The notes under the pieces: model-generated
What the model was told of the DNA's origin: nothing
The model's input: the letters and a program-made list of their open reading frames with translations, nothing else
Databases searched by the model: none
Assembly (NCBI GenBank): GCA_903875455.1
Contig: CAIQWF010000220.1
Span: 1 to 52,898 of the forward strand
Source of the DNA: an uncultured Pseudomonadota bacterium
Lineage (GTDB): Bacteria; Pseudomonadota; Gammaproteobacteria; Methylococcales; Methylomonadaceae
DNA: 52,898 bases
Direction of reading: 5' to 3'
Part shown: positions 35,308 to 42,698 of the stretch, one piece after another
Numbering within the stretch: the stretch's first letter is position 1
How the letters are laid out: each line of letters opens with the position of its first letter
Made by a program: the position numbers and the translations under genes

Positions 35308-35364
35308 ACCATTGCGCAAGCCAAGCAACGGATGGCGGAGCAGGGGATTGAAGTCCGGTTGTAA
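35308..35364 (+). pseudogene. Second, diverged copy of the hisF 3' end
   Basis: 57 bases that, in their own frame, encode [18 protein letters not shown] and a stop. They match the real hisF end (34631-34687) at 48 of 57 positions. Eight of the nine differences are synonymous or lie in the one replaced codon (Arg to Gln), the pattern of two natural alleles rather than a recent copy. It lies inside the start region of the following frame and is not expressed as protein. It marks a recombination joint around the PD-(D/E)XK gene. Confidence 0.88.
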
Positions 35365-35392
35365 CTTAGCTAATTTCAAACTAAACAAATAT

Positions 35393-36361
35393 ATGTCAAA
35401 CAAAATTGATGTAATTACATACGCTGGCACAGTAAATACTCTAGGCTATGAAAGAATTTGCCAAGAACTTGGGAAAAAAGATTCAGAAAAGGCTATTCTT
35501 GTGTTAGCCACACCTGGCGGCGACCCTCATGCAGGTTTTCGTATTGCGCGAGCTCTTCAGTGTAACTATGGCAGTTTTGATGCTCTTATTCCACGCTATT
35601 GCAAAAGTGCAGGGACACTTATAGTAATCGGTGCTTCCACAATTTACATGGATGATATGGCAGAGTTGGGACCGCTTGATATTCAGGTGAAAAAGGGAGA
35701 TGAGTTAATAGGACGTAATTCTGGACTTGACATATTTCAAGCCGTAACTTATTTGCAAGTGCAGTCTATGAATGCTTTTAGGAATTATCTTGTCGAATTG
35801 ACACAAGATACAGGTCTTTCTACACGAATAGCTTCGGATATTGCTTCACGACTAACTTCTGGTTTATTTGAACCCATAGCCGCACAAATTGACCCAATAA
35901 AGCTCGCAGAAATGCAACGCGCTACAGAAATAGCCTTTCATTATGGTTCTCGCCTTAATGAGAAAAGTGAAAATATGCTTGCTGATGGAATGCGAAAACT
36001 CGTAACAGGCTATCCATCTCATGGTTTTGTTATTGACCGTAAAGAAGCTAGAACAATTTTTTCAAAAGTCGAAAAACCAATTGATTTTTTAGCCACTCTA
36101 AGTAAACACTTTAGAGAATCTTTGGAAAACTTCATAGACTCACCAAATCCAGTAGTAAATTTATCTACCTATCCATTAGAGAACGACAATGACGACACAA
36201 CAAATGACAATGACAACACACCAAATGCCGAAGATAGTGCAGGATGCGCTTCGGCAAATGAACGAGAAGTCAATAGAGATTGCGCGGATATTGACACCTC
36301 AAAACCAGATGAATCCTTTCAGCCAAGTGAATCCACCGAATTGGAACAATCCAACGCATAA
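35393..36361 (+). CDS. Clp/SppA-fold serine protease (SDH-type)
   Basis: 322 residues from the ATG at 35393. The longer frame from 35285 is rejected because its first part reads through the hisF remnant in the wrong frame. TPGGDPHAGFRIARALQ forms the oxyanion loop, Ser72 in RYCKSAGTLIVIGA is the nucleophile, and ELGPLDIQV follows, as in the serine dehydrogenase proteinase (SDH_sah) family of Clp-fold enzymes. The last 60 residues are Asp/Asn/Glu-rich and disordered. No signal peptide, so cytoplasmic. Substrate unknown. It lies between the nuclease-fold gene and a VapBC pair inside the his operon. Confidence 0.8.
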   Translation: MSNKIDVITYAGTVNTLGYERICQELGKKDSEKAILVLATPGGDPHAGFRIARALQCNYGSFDALIPRYCKSAGTLIVIGASTIYMDDMAELGPLDIQVKKGDELIGRNSGLDIFQAVTYLQVQSMNAFRNYLVELTQDTGLSTRIASDIASRLTSGLFEPIAAQIDPIKLAEMQRATEIAFHYGSRLNEKSENMLADGMRKLVTGYPSHGFVIDRKEARTIFSKVEKPIDFLATLSKHFRESLENFIDSPNPVVNLSTYPLENDNDDTTNDNDNTPNAEDSAGCASANEREVNRDCADIDTSKPDESFQPSESTELEQSNA

Positions 36362-36438
36362 ACGGCTAAATTTAGATTGAAGTGTTTGATGTGTGATTTA
36401 ATCTGTTGGATAGTTATTAGTTTAAGGATATTTATCAA

Positions 36439-36660
36439 ATGAACACCGCAGAATTAATTTATCAAGAAAGCAAAGACTTACCTGAATTTGAAGCCAGAGA
36501 AGTTTTGGATTTTGTGGCGTTTTTAAAAGCGAAAAGACAGCGGTTAAAATTAGCTGAAAAACAAGAAACATCCGATATGAGCGAGTTTGACCAATTCGGT
36601 GCGGTTTTTGATGGAAATTTTGACAGAGAAGCGTGTTATGACCGACTTCATCTTCGTTGA
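36439..36660 (+). CDS. Antitoxin (DUF2281-type) of second VapBC pair
   Basis: 73 residues. MNTAELIYQESKDLPEFEAR, then EVLDFVAFLKAKRQRLK, is the helical N-terminus of DUF2281 antitoxins. The acidic tail DFDREAC-like ([15 protein letters not shown]) would wrap the toxin. It overlaps the PIN-domain toxin by 23 bases and is unlike the antitoxin at 2293. AAGGA lies about 10 bases before the ATG, and 77 bases of AT-rich DNA separate it from the protease gene, room for its own promoter. Confidence 0.8.
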   Translation: MNTAELIYQESKDLPEFEAREVLDFVAFLKAKRQRLKLAEKQETSDMSEFDQFGAVFDGNFDREACYDRLHLR

Positions 36661-37045
36661 TACGAATATCGTGCTTTATACGCTAGGAGAAGATGAACAC
36701 AAAAAAGCAATTGCACGAAGTATTTTGGCAGAACGTCCTTTGTTAAGTTCGCAAGTAATTAATGAAGCTATCAATGTATGTTTGCGGCGTTTTAAATTTA
36801 CGCGCGAACAAGCTTACACTTTTGCGGATGTGGTGATGCGAAAAACGAATGTGCAAGCCGTTGATGAAATGACGATTCGCAAAAGTGCCGAAATCGCACT
36901 ACGCTATCAGTTTTCTAATTGGGACTCGCTTGTTATTGCTGCCGCTTTATTGGCAAAATGTGACATTCTTTATTCGGAAGATATGCAACATAATCAAGTG
37001 ATTGATGGTCACTTAACCATTTTAAATCCTTTTTTTGAATCATGA
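36638..37045 (+). CDS. PIN-domain ribonuclease toxin (VapC-type), second copy
   Basis: 135 residues from the ATG at 36638. Acidic PIN sites: Asp in FVDTNIVLY, Glu in VINEAINV, Asp in SNWDSLV, and SEDMQHNQ near the end. It shares the last third with the toxin at 2495, so the two are paralogues with different antitoxins. The stop overlaps the hisI start by 4 bases (ATGA). Translation of hisI is thus tied to the toxin gene, and loss of the pair would be expected to disturb histidine synthesis. Confidence 0.88.
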   Translation: MTDFIFVDTNIVLYTLGEDEHKKAIARSILAERPLLSSQVINEAINVCLRRFKFTREQAYTFADVVMRKTNVQAVDEMTIRKSAEIALRYQFSNWDSLVIAAALLAKCDILYSEDMQHNQVIDGHLTILNPFFES

Positions 37046-37434
37046 CAAACACAACTTGGTTAGATGAAATCCGCTGGACAGCCGACGGCTTAGTTCCTGC
37101 CATTGCCCAAGATGCAAAAAGCGGGAAAGTATTGATGTTCGCCTGGATGAACAAAGAATCGTTGGCATTAACAGCACAAGAAGGCTATGCGGTGTATTGG
37201 TCACGCTCCCGCAATAAACTCTGGCGTAAAGGCGAAGAATCCGGTCATCGGCAAAAAGTGTTAGCGATTCAACTCGATTGCGATGAAGATGTGATTTTAT
37301 TGAAAATCGAGCAGGACGGCGGCATTGCCTGCCATACCGGACGGGAAAGTTGTTTTTATCGGCAATTGATTGATGGGCAATGGCAATCGGTTGAGCCAGT
37401 ATTGAAAGACCCAGCCAGCATTTACAATCATTAA
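37042..37434 (+). CDS. hisI: Phosphoribosyl-AMP cyclohydrolase
   Basis: 130 residues, the stand-alone form. It opens the adenine ring of PR-AMP in the third pathway step. Zinc and catalytic motifs are [25 protein letters not shown] and [13 protein letters not shown]. hisE is a separate gene 480 bases on; in close relatives they are adjacent, whereas here two small genes intervene. Confidence 0.97.
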   Translation: MTNTTWLDEIRWTADGLVPAIAQDAKSGKVLMFAWMNKESLALTAQEGYAVYWSRSRNKLWRKGEESGHRQKVLAIQLDCDEDVILLKIEQDGGIACHTGRESCFYRQLIDGQWQSVEPVLKDPASIYNH

Positions 37435-37436
37435 AG

Positions 37437-37685
37437 ATGACAATTTCGTTTGAAGTTATCAGCGAAATTAACGACATAGAAACTTTTGCGGTCGGCTCTA
37501 AAATTCGTGAAGTCGCAAGACTACAAGAAACCTATGGCAAAGGACGTTGGCGAAAATGCAAAGGAACGGCAATGATTCAATTAAGTGATAAATCATTATT
37601 TTTAGCTGAACTGCATTGGTATGAAGCAAATGGAATCGGCAAAAAAGAACTAAAAATTAAATCTTTGTTGGAGAAAATACAATGA
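37437..37685 (+). CDS. Small unknown protein between hisI and hisE (first)
   Basis: 82 residues, basic. The section REVARLQETYGKGRWRKCKG followed by AELHWYEANGIGKKELKIK is a recurring ending of small bacterial proteins of unknown role (often annotated only as hypothetical). It starts 2 bases after the hisI stop and overlaps the next gene by 4 bases. The positively charged surface suggests nucleic-acid or partner binding; no more can be said. Confidence 0.6.
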   Translation: MTISFEVISEINDIETFAVGSKIREVARLQETYGKGRWRKCKGTAMIQLSDKSLFLAELHWYEANGIGKKELKIKSLLEKIQ

Positions 37686-37909
37686 ACATTACTACACACT
37701 GTTTTGTAGTTTGCATAGATAACAAAGAATATCCTGCTTCTTTAGAGCAATTCAAGATTTATCAAATTCTTGAAGACGAAACAGCCGCTGAACATAATCT
37801 AATTAGAGTCATTGATGAGTCAGGCGAAGATTATTTATACCCTGCCGATTACTTCATACCAATTTCTCTCACTGAAAAAATTGAACAAGCTATTTTACAA
37901 GCTGCTTAA
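37682..37909 (+). CDS. Small unknown protein between hisI and hisE (second)
   Basis: 75 acidic residues: [20 protein letters not shown], then KIYQILEDE and [19 protein letters not shown]. The pattern of a short barrel ending in L/YPADYF resembles small immunity- or antitoxin-like proteins. It overlaps the basic 82-residue gene by 4 bases and hisE follows after 5 bases. A basic protein followed by an acidic one suggests a mutually binding pair. That is inference; no homologue is recognised. Confidence 0.6.
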   Translation: MNITTHCFVVCIDNKEYPASLEQFKIYQILEDETAAEHNLIRVIDESGEDYLYPADYFIPISLTEKIEQAILQAA

Positions 37910-37914
37910 AACTT

Positions 37915-38232
37915 ATGAACAACACTCTCTCCCAACTCGCCGAAGTCCTCGAACAGCGCAAAACCCAACCGGCTGATAAATCCTACGTTGCCAGCTTGTA
38001 TAACAAAGGCTTGGACACCATATTAAAAAAAATCGGTGAAGAAGCCACCGAAACTGTAATTGCCGCAAAAAACGGCGACAAAGAACAGATTATCTACGAA
38101 ACCGCTGATTTGTGGTTTCACTGCATGGTGATGCTGGCGCAACAAGGCTTGCATCCCGACGATGTGTTACATGAATTACAACGGCGATTTGGATTGTCCG
38201 GTCTGGAAGAAAAGGCCGCGCGTAACAAATAA
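37915..38232 (+). CDS. hisE: Phosphoribosyl-ATP pyrophosphatase
   Basis: 105 residues, MazG-like helical fold. It removes pyrophosphate from PR-ATP in the second step of the pathway. [30 protein letters not shown] with the metal-binding EExxE is diagnostic, as is the closing [16 protein letters not shown]. It is followed 27 bases later by tatA, the usual order in Pseudomonas-like gammaproteobacteria. Confidence 0.96.
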   Translation: MNNTLSQLAEVLEQRKTQPADKSYVASLYNKGLDTILKKIGEEATETVIAAKNGDKEQIIYETADLWFHCMVMLAQQGLHPDDVLHELQRRFGLSGLEEKAARNK

Positions 38233-38259
38233 GTCACCGTTCACCTTAAGGAGTCCATC

Positions 38260-38481
38260 ATGGGTTTTAGTATTCCACATTTACTCGTTGTTTTAGCCAT
38301 TGCGATGGTGGTATTTGGCACAAAAAAGCTGAAGAATGTCGGCTCTGATTTAGGCGGCGCGATTAAAGGTTTTAAAGATGCGATGAAAGAAGGCGAGGAC
38401 GAGCAAAAAATCAGTAAAACCGAAGGCGCAACCATTGAAGGACAGGCCCGTACTGAAGAAAAATCACCGCTTGAAAAATAA
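38260..38481 (+). CDS. tatA: Twin-arginine translocase subunit TatA
   Basis: 73 residues. One N-terminal membrane helix ([18 protein letters not shown]), the FG-T/PKKL hinge ([20 protein letters not shown]) and a charged amphipathic tail. It forms the variable-size pore for folded proteins. Ribosome site AAGGAG precedes the ATG. The stop shares one base with the tatB start. Confidence 0.95.
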   Translation: MGFSIPHLLVVLAIAMVVFGTKKLKNVGSDLGGAIKGFKDAMKEGEDEQKISKTEGATIEGQARTEEKSPLEK

Positions 38482-38834
38482 TGTTTGATGTCGGTTTTTC
38501 TGAACTGCTGATGGTAGGTTTGGTTAGTCTGTTGGTGATAGGGCCGGAAAAACTGCCTAAAGTTGCCAGAGTCGCTGGTTTGTGGCTCGGCAGAATGCGG
38601 GCTATTTCTGCGAACTTAAAAGCCGAAATTCATCACGAGCTAGAGTTGGAAGAAATGAAGCAAATTATGCAACAGCAACAAGCTTTATTTGAACAGCAAA
38701 TCCGTGAGCAACAAATGAAACTTCATGCCGTTGAAAATGACCTTGAGCACCTTTCCGATCTTGAACATTCAGTAGGAAATCCGCCAAATTCTGCAACTGT
38801 GCAACTGAATAAATCAGCCGATGACGCAGCCTAA
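38481..38834 (+). CDS. tatB: Twin-arginine translocase subunit TatB
   Basis: 117 residues. [20 protein letters not shown], then GPEKLPKVARVAGLW, is the classic TatB start with its conserved Glu and GPEKLP hinge. A long Gln/Glu-rich amphipathic helix follows. TatB forms the receptor complex with TatC. It overlaps tatC by 14 bases. Confidence 0.95.
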   Translation: MFDVGFSELLMVGLVSLLVIGPEKLPKVARVAGLWLGRMRAISANLKAEIHHELELEEMKQIMQQQQALFEQQIREQQMKLHAVENDLEHLSDLEHSVGNPPNSATVQLNKSADDAA

Positions 38835-39618
38835 TTTTTCTGACAGCGAACAGCCGTTTCTTTCTCACCTGATTGAGCTGCGCAGTCGGTTATTGCGGAT
38901 TGTGTTGGCAGTGCTACTGATATTTCTGTGCTTAGCTCCCTATGCCAACGAAATTTACAGCTATTTATCCGTACCGCTGCTGAAACATCTGCCTGAGAAT
39001 AGCACGATGGTGGCGATTGATGTGGCTTCGCCGTTTTTTACGCCGTTTAAACTTTCCTTAGTCTGCGCCGGATTTATTGCCGTGCCGGTGATTCTGTACC
39101 AAATCTGGGCATTTGTTGCACCCGGTTTATATGCCCACGAAAAACGCCTGATTTTGCCGCTGCTGATTGCCAGCACGGCTTTGTTTTATATCGGCGTTGC
39201 TTTTGCTTATTTCGTAGTGTTGCCACTGTTATTTGCATTTTTAACCACCACCGCGCCTGTTGGAGTGACGGTAATGACAGATATTGCCAAATATCTGGAT
39301 TTTACCCTGACTTTGTTTTTGGCTTTCGGCGTGACGTTTGAAGTGCCGATTTTTACCATTGTGTTAATTTGGACTGGTTTGGTAACTCCCCAACAACTTT
39401 CCGATGCGCGTCCCTATATTATTGTTGGCGCGTTTGTGGTGGCGATGTTTTTAACCCCGCCTGATGCCTTGTCACAAACTTTATTAGCCGTGCCCATTTG
39501 CCTGTTATTTGAAGCGGGATTATTGTTTGCGAGATTCTTTATCCCCAAAGCGCATTATCAAAACGATGATTTAGAAGCCAAGTTTGACTTAATCGAAAAG
39601 GATGAAAATCGCGGTTAG
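38821..39618 (+). CDS. tatC: Twin-arginine translocase subunit TatC
   Basis: 265 residues with six membrane helices. SEQPFLSHLIELRSRLLRIV at the N-terminus and FVAPGLYAHEKRLILPL are the conserved cytoplasmic and first periplasmic parts that bind the twin-arginine signal. FLTPPDALSQTLLAVPI closes the core. The stop overlaps the stop of the convergent xthA gene by 4 bases. Confidence 0.96.
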   Translation: MTQPNFSDSEQPFLSHLIELRSRLLRIVLAVLLIFLCLAPYANEIYSYLSVPLLKHLPENSTMVAIDVASPFFTPFKLSLVCAGFIAVPVILYQIWAFVAPGLYAHEKRLILPLLIASTALFYIGVAFAYFVVLPLLFAFLTTTAPVGVTVMTDIAKYLDFTLTLFLAFGVTFEVPIFTIVLIWTGLVTPQQLSDARPYIIVGAFVVAMFLTPPDALSQTLLAVPICLLFEAGLLFARFFIPKAHYQNDDLEAKFDLIEKDENRG

Positions 39619-40388
39619 AGCGGATAATTGTAATCGATTATCAACGGGGCGTGGTCAGAAAATCGCTGTTCGGTATAAATGCTTCCTGCCTCAACTTTCT
39701 CTTTCAATCCCGCGCTGATAATTTGATAATCAATCCGCCAGCCGACATTTTTAGCCCACGCTTGCCCACGGTTGGACCACCAGGTGTATTGTTCGGCTTG
39801 TTGATTAATGAGTCGAAACGCATCAAACCATTCGCCCGTTGCAAATAAAGCATCCATCCACGCCCGCTCTTCCGGTAAAAAGCCGGAATTTTTTAAATTG
39901 CCTTTCCAGTTTTTCAAATCAATTTCTTTATGGGCAATATTCCAATCGCCGGCAATCACATAATCACGGCCATTTTTTGCCAACTCTTGCAGATAAGGCA
40001 AGAACCGCTCCAGAAATTTAAATTTCACCGCTTGTCGCTCATCACCGGAAGAGCCTGAGGCCAAATACAGCGAAATTACGCTTAAATTACCGAATTGCGC
40101 TTCAATAAAACGCCCTTCGCTGTCCACGTCTTCCCAGCCAATTCCGCTAATAACTTTGTCAGGCTGTTTCTTGCAATATAAAGCGACACCGCTATAGCCT
40201 TTTTTTTCGGCATCATGATAAAAACAGCGATAATCCTGCGGCCAAAATACCTGGTTCTCTAGCTGATGCTCTTGGGCTTTGGTTTCCTGAATGCAAATGA
40301 CATCGGCGTTTTGTTGCTCCATCCAGTCAAAAAAACCTTTGGATTGAGCCGACCTGATCCCGTTGGCATTTAAAGTAATGATACGCAT
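39615..40388 (-). CDS. xthA: Exodeoxyribonuclease III / AP endonuclease
   Basis: 257 residues of the exonuclease III family. Motifs: LNANGIRSA, the metal Glu in CIQETKAQ, YSGVALYC, the GDWNIAH loop with Asp/Asn, and the catalytic SDHAPLIIDY. It repairs abasic sites in DNA. Its 3' end overlaps tatC tail-to-tail by 4 bases, leaving no room for a terminator between the two. Confidence 0.92.
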   Translation of the reverse strand: MRIITLNANGIRSAQSKGFFDWMEQQNADVICIQETKAQEHQLENQVFWPQDYRCFYHDAEKKGYSGVALYCKKQPDKVISGIGWEDVDSEGRFIEAQFGNLSVISLYLASGSSGDERQAVKFKFLERFLPYLQELAKNGRDYVIAGDWNIAHKEIDLKNWKGNLKNSGFLPEERAWMDALFATGEWFDAFRLINQQAEQYTWWSNRGQAWAKNVGWRIDYQIISAGLKEKVEAGSIYTEQRFSDHAPLIIDYNYPL

Positions 40389-40481
40389 ATTAATTGGTGG
40401 TTGCGATTTTGTTAAGGAACTCGTATTATACGCAGTTATCTTTCAAAACTGTAAGCCCCGTGCGGGTAATGTGAAATCATT

Positions 40482-40682
40482 ATGAAACCAGAAATTCATC
40501 CTAACTATACGCCAATCACTGTTACTTGCGGTTGTGGCAACAAATTTGAAACCGGCTCTGTATTGGCAAAAGATTTACATATTGAGGTATGTTCAGCTTG
40601 CCACCCTTTTTATACTGGCAAACAAAGAGTGGTTGATACTGCCGGTCGTGTTGATAAATTCCGTAAAAAATTCGGCAGATAA
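40482..40682 (+). CDS. rpmE: 50S ribosomal protein L31
   Basis: 66 residues, the zinc-binding L31 form. The cysteines are in [13 protein letters not shown] and [13 protein letters not shown], consistent with a zinc ribbon. [15 protein letters not shown] is the conserved end. A zinc-replete growth isoform is implied. It is monocistronic, divergent from xthA with 93 bases between. Confidence 0.96.
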   Translation: MKPEIHPNYTPITVTCGCGNKFETGSVLAKDLHIEVCSACHPFYTGKQRVVDTAGRVDKFRKKFGR

Positions 40683-40753
40683 GATTTTAAAACTTACGAA
40701 GCGGCAAAAGACCTTGCCACGACTTTTGTTTGCTAACGCTGTACTCGTCCTTT

Positions 40754-40785
40754 TTGTAGGGTCGCCTGATAAAGCAACCCTACAA
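40754..40785. terminator. Palindrome between rpmE and the AP2-like gene
   Basis: TTGTAGGGT at 40754-40762 pairs with ACCCTACAA at 40777-40785 around a 14-base loop. It lies between convergent genes and has no T run on either side longer than five. It could serve as a bidirectional terminator or be another dispersed palindromic repeat. Confidence 0.5.
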
Positions 40786-40796
40786 GTCGCGTTAAG

Positions 40797-41309
40797 TTAA
40801 GCGGCGTTCAAGTTTTCCATTTCATATAGACGCGCTTTTTTCCAACCAGCAAATTTTTCCTCGTTGAAAGGAATGTCGTGGTCAATTGAGTGTTCATAGC
40901 AGTTTCTGAATAGCCGCGCGGTACGGAATGCGTGCAACTCATCATCGGCGGTAATGGTTTGCACATTACCTACTTGAAAGGTCTTGTTTTTTGATTTGCG
41001 ATCTTTCACCCAAAACACGGTGTAACAAAGATAACTTTTATCTTTTCTGTGATCGTATTTAACGGTTCTGGAAACTCCGGTAATACCGGTAGTGGTTTTA
41101 TTTTTCGGTGGTTTTAGAAAACGAGTCCTGCTGCCTTTAAGCACGGTTAACATTTGGTCACGCCATGCAATAGCAGCTTGTAAGGATTTATTTTTGCTTC
41201 CCCATAGCTTGTGGGAAAAATAACGACTCGTTTCTTTGCCCCGTCTGACAATGCGAACTTGAAATCCGAAAACGTCTGGTTCAGTGATATGTTTATTTTT
41301 GACAATCAT
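40797..41309 (-). CDS. Protein with two AP2-like DNA-binding repeats
   Basis: 170 residues from the ATG at 41309, which has AGGA 8 bases before it; a longer frame to 41393 is less likely. Two repeats of about 50 residues each show three strands and a helix. The first runs FGFQVRIVRRGKETSRYFSH to WRDQML and the second TGVSRTVKYDHRKDKSYLCY to AFRTARLFR. This matches the AP2/ERF-like domain found in plant factors and in bacterial and phage proteins beside HNH nucleases. No HNH domain is attached here. A stand-alone DNA-binding role is likely; the target is unknown. Very basic. Confidence 0.68.
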   Translation of the reverse strand: MIVKNKHITEPDVFGFQVRIVRRGKETSRYFSHKLWGSKNKSLQAAIAWRDQMLTVLKGSRTRFLKPPKNKTTTGITGVSRTVKYDHRKDKSYLCYTVFWVKDRKSKNKTFQVGNVQTITADDELHAFRTARLFRNCYEHSIDHDIPFNEEKFAGWKKARLYEMENLNAA

Positions 41310-41572
41310 TTTTTTATTCCTAAACACTGATTTTAACAGCGCGGTTGCGCAGCTAAAAAGCAATAAGACTCTCTGTTTCACAACAGAACCCACTTACAAA
41401 AAATATCTTGTAAGCTTATGCTTACAAATTGTGTAACTAAGTTAAGATAAAAGCAAGCAAAAGTTTTCAGCAATTCCCTACTATTTTGGTGTAGAATAAT
41501 AAAACCCTCTGCAATGTGATGGGTCTATTTACATATAACCCTTTGTTTTAAAATATTTTTTAGGAGTCTTCC

Positions 41573-42175
41573 ATGAGCGTATTAGTAGGTAAGCAAGCCC
41601 CGGATTTTACCGTGCCAGCTGTATTAGGTGACGGTCAAATAGTTGATTCTTTTACTTTTTCAAAAGCAACCAACGGCAAATATGCGGTGGTATTCTTTTA
41701 TCCGTTAGACTTTACCTTTGTTTGCCCCAGTGAACTGATTGCATTAGATCACCGTATTGACGAGTTTAAAAGCCGTGGTGTAGAAGTGGTTGCAGTTTCT
41801 ATTGACTCGCATTTTACTCACAATGCCTGGCGTAATACTCCGATTAATCAAGGCGGTATTGGACCGGTACGTTACACATTGGCGGCAGATATTTCTCATA
41901 GCATCTGCAAAGATTATGATGTTGAAGCAGCGGCAGGCGTTGCCTATCGTGGCAGCTTTTTAATAGACAAAAACGGCATGGTGCGTCATCAAGTGGTTAA
42001 TGACTTACCACTGGGTCGTAATATGGACGAAATGTTGCGCATGATTGACGCGCTGCAATTCTTTGAAGCAAATGGCGAAGTTTGTCCAGCGGGCTGGAAA
42101 AAAGGTGATGCAGGCATGAATGCAAGCCCTGCCGGTGTTGCAGAATACTTAAGCGGCAACGCAGACAAATTGTAA
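41573..42175 (+). CDS. Peroxiredoxin (2-Cys, AhpC/TSA family)
   Basis: 200 residues. It reduces peroxides with a peroxidatic Cys in YPLDFTFVCPSEL and a resolving Cys in EVCPAGWKKG, so it is a typical 2-Cys enzyme. AAAGVAYRG-like AAAGVAYRGSFLID and DLPLGRNMDEMLR are family markers. It has a good ribosome site (AGGAG), about 170 bases of upstream AT-rich DNA and a strong terminator, suggesting a well-expressed monocistronic gene. No ahpF neighbour; the reductant is probably thioredoxin. Confidence 0.95.
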   Translation: MSVLVGKQAPDFTVPAVLGDGQIVDSFTFSKATNGKYAVVFFYPLDFTFVCPSELIALDHRIDEFKSRGVEVVAVSIDSHFTHNAWRNTPINQGGIGPVRYTLAADISHSICKDYDVEAAAGVAYRGSFLIDKNGMVRHQVVNDLPLGRNMDEMLRMIDALQFFEANGEVCPAGWKKGDAGMNASPAGVAEYLSGNADKL

Positions 42176-42202
42176 GATTTAACTGCAGGCAGTAGTTTTT
42201 TT

Positions 42203-42240
42203 AAGGCGCGTTGTGGTTAAGACATAACGCGCCTTTTTTT
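42203..42240 (+). terminator. Rho-independent terminator of the peroxiredoxin gene
   Basis: AAGGCGCGTT at 42203-42212 pairs with AACGCGCCTT at 42226-42235, a perfect 10-bp stem, followed by T's to 42240. It begins 28 bases after the stop codon and runs into the end of the convergent gene. Confidence 0.92.
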
Positions 42241-42535
42241 ATTCTGTTTCCGATGGCAGGTTAGCCGCATCTGCGATTAACTTCCCTCTAATCACATACG
42301 CTGCGAATGCTCCAGAGATTGCCGGAATTTGCATGACCAAAAATCCCATAACCATTGTTCGGGTTACCGCCGCAGGTAGCAGAATATGTATCAGCCCGTA
42401 TGTTAAGCCCCAAACTAAGAGATATCCAATTAAACCGATAATCGCCCATTTTATCGGGGGCTGTTTATGAGCCTGGGCAGCTAAATAAAACCAGATCACT
42501 ACCGCGACCGCCAGAATTTTTGCTAAAAGCAACAT
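42239..42535 (-). CDS. Small three-helix membrane protein, unknown
   Basis: 98 residues with three hydrophobic helices: LAKILAVAVVIWFYLAAQAH, WAIIGLIGYLLVWGLTYGLI and MVMGFLVMQIPAISGAFAAY. The end is polar. A KQPP turn after the first helix resembles small inner-membrane proteins predicted in many proteobacteria. The ribosome site AGGAG lies a few bases before the ATG. No function known. Stands alone, convergent with the peroxiredoxin gene. Confidence 0.65.
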   Translation of the reverse strand: MLLLAKILAVAVVIWFYLAAQAHKQPPIKWAIIGLIGYLLVWGLTYGLIHILLPAAVTRTMVMGFLVMQIPAISGAFAAYVIRGKLIADAANLPSETE

Positions 42536-42698
42536 TTTTTTCTCCTGCTTAATATTAAAACACTCTCATTCATTGATTTAGTTAGGAATATCATTAGAAT
42601 TTATCCCCGACGATCATTAAAAAGACGTTGTGATGAAGCAACAATAATATTCTATATTTATCAGCATTACATCTTTTTCAAAATAACAAAAAATCAAC

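Noticed and set aside
35285-35392. N-terminal extension of the Clp-fold protease from 35285
   Set aside because: These codons read the leftover hisF tail in the wrong frame; the conserved domain begins at the ATG at 35393.
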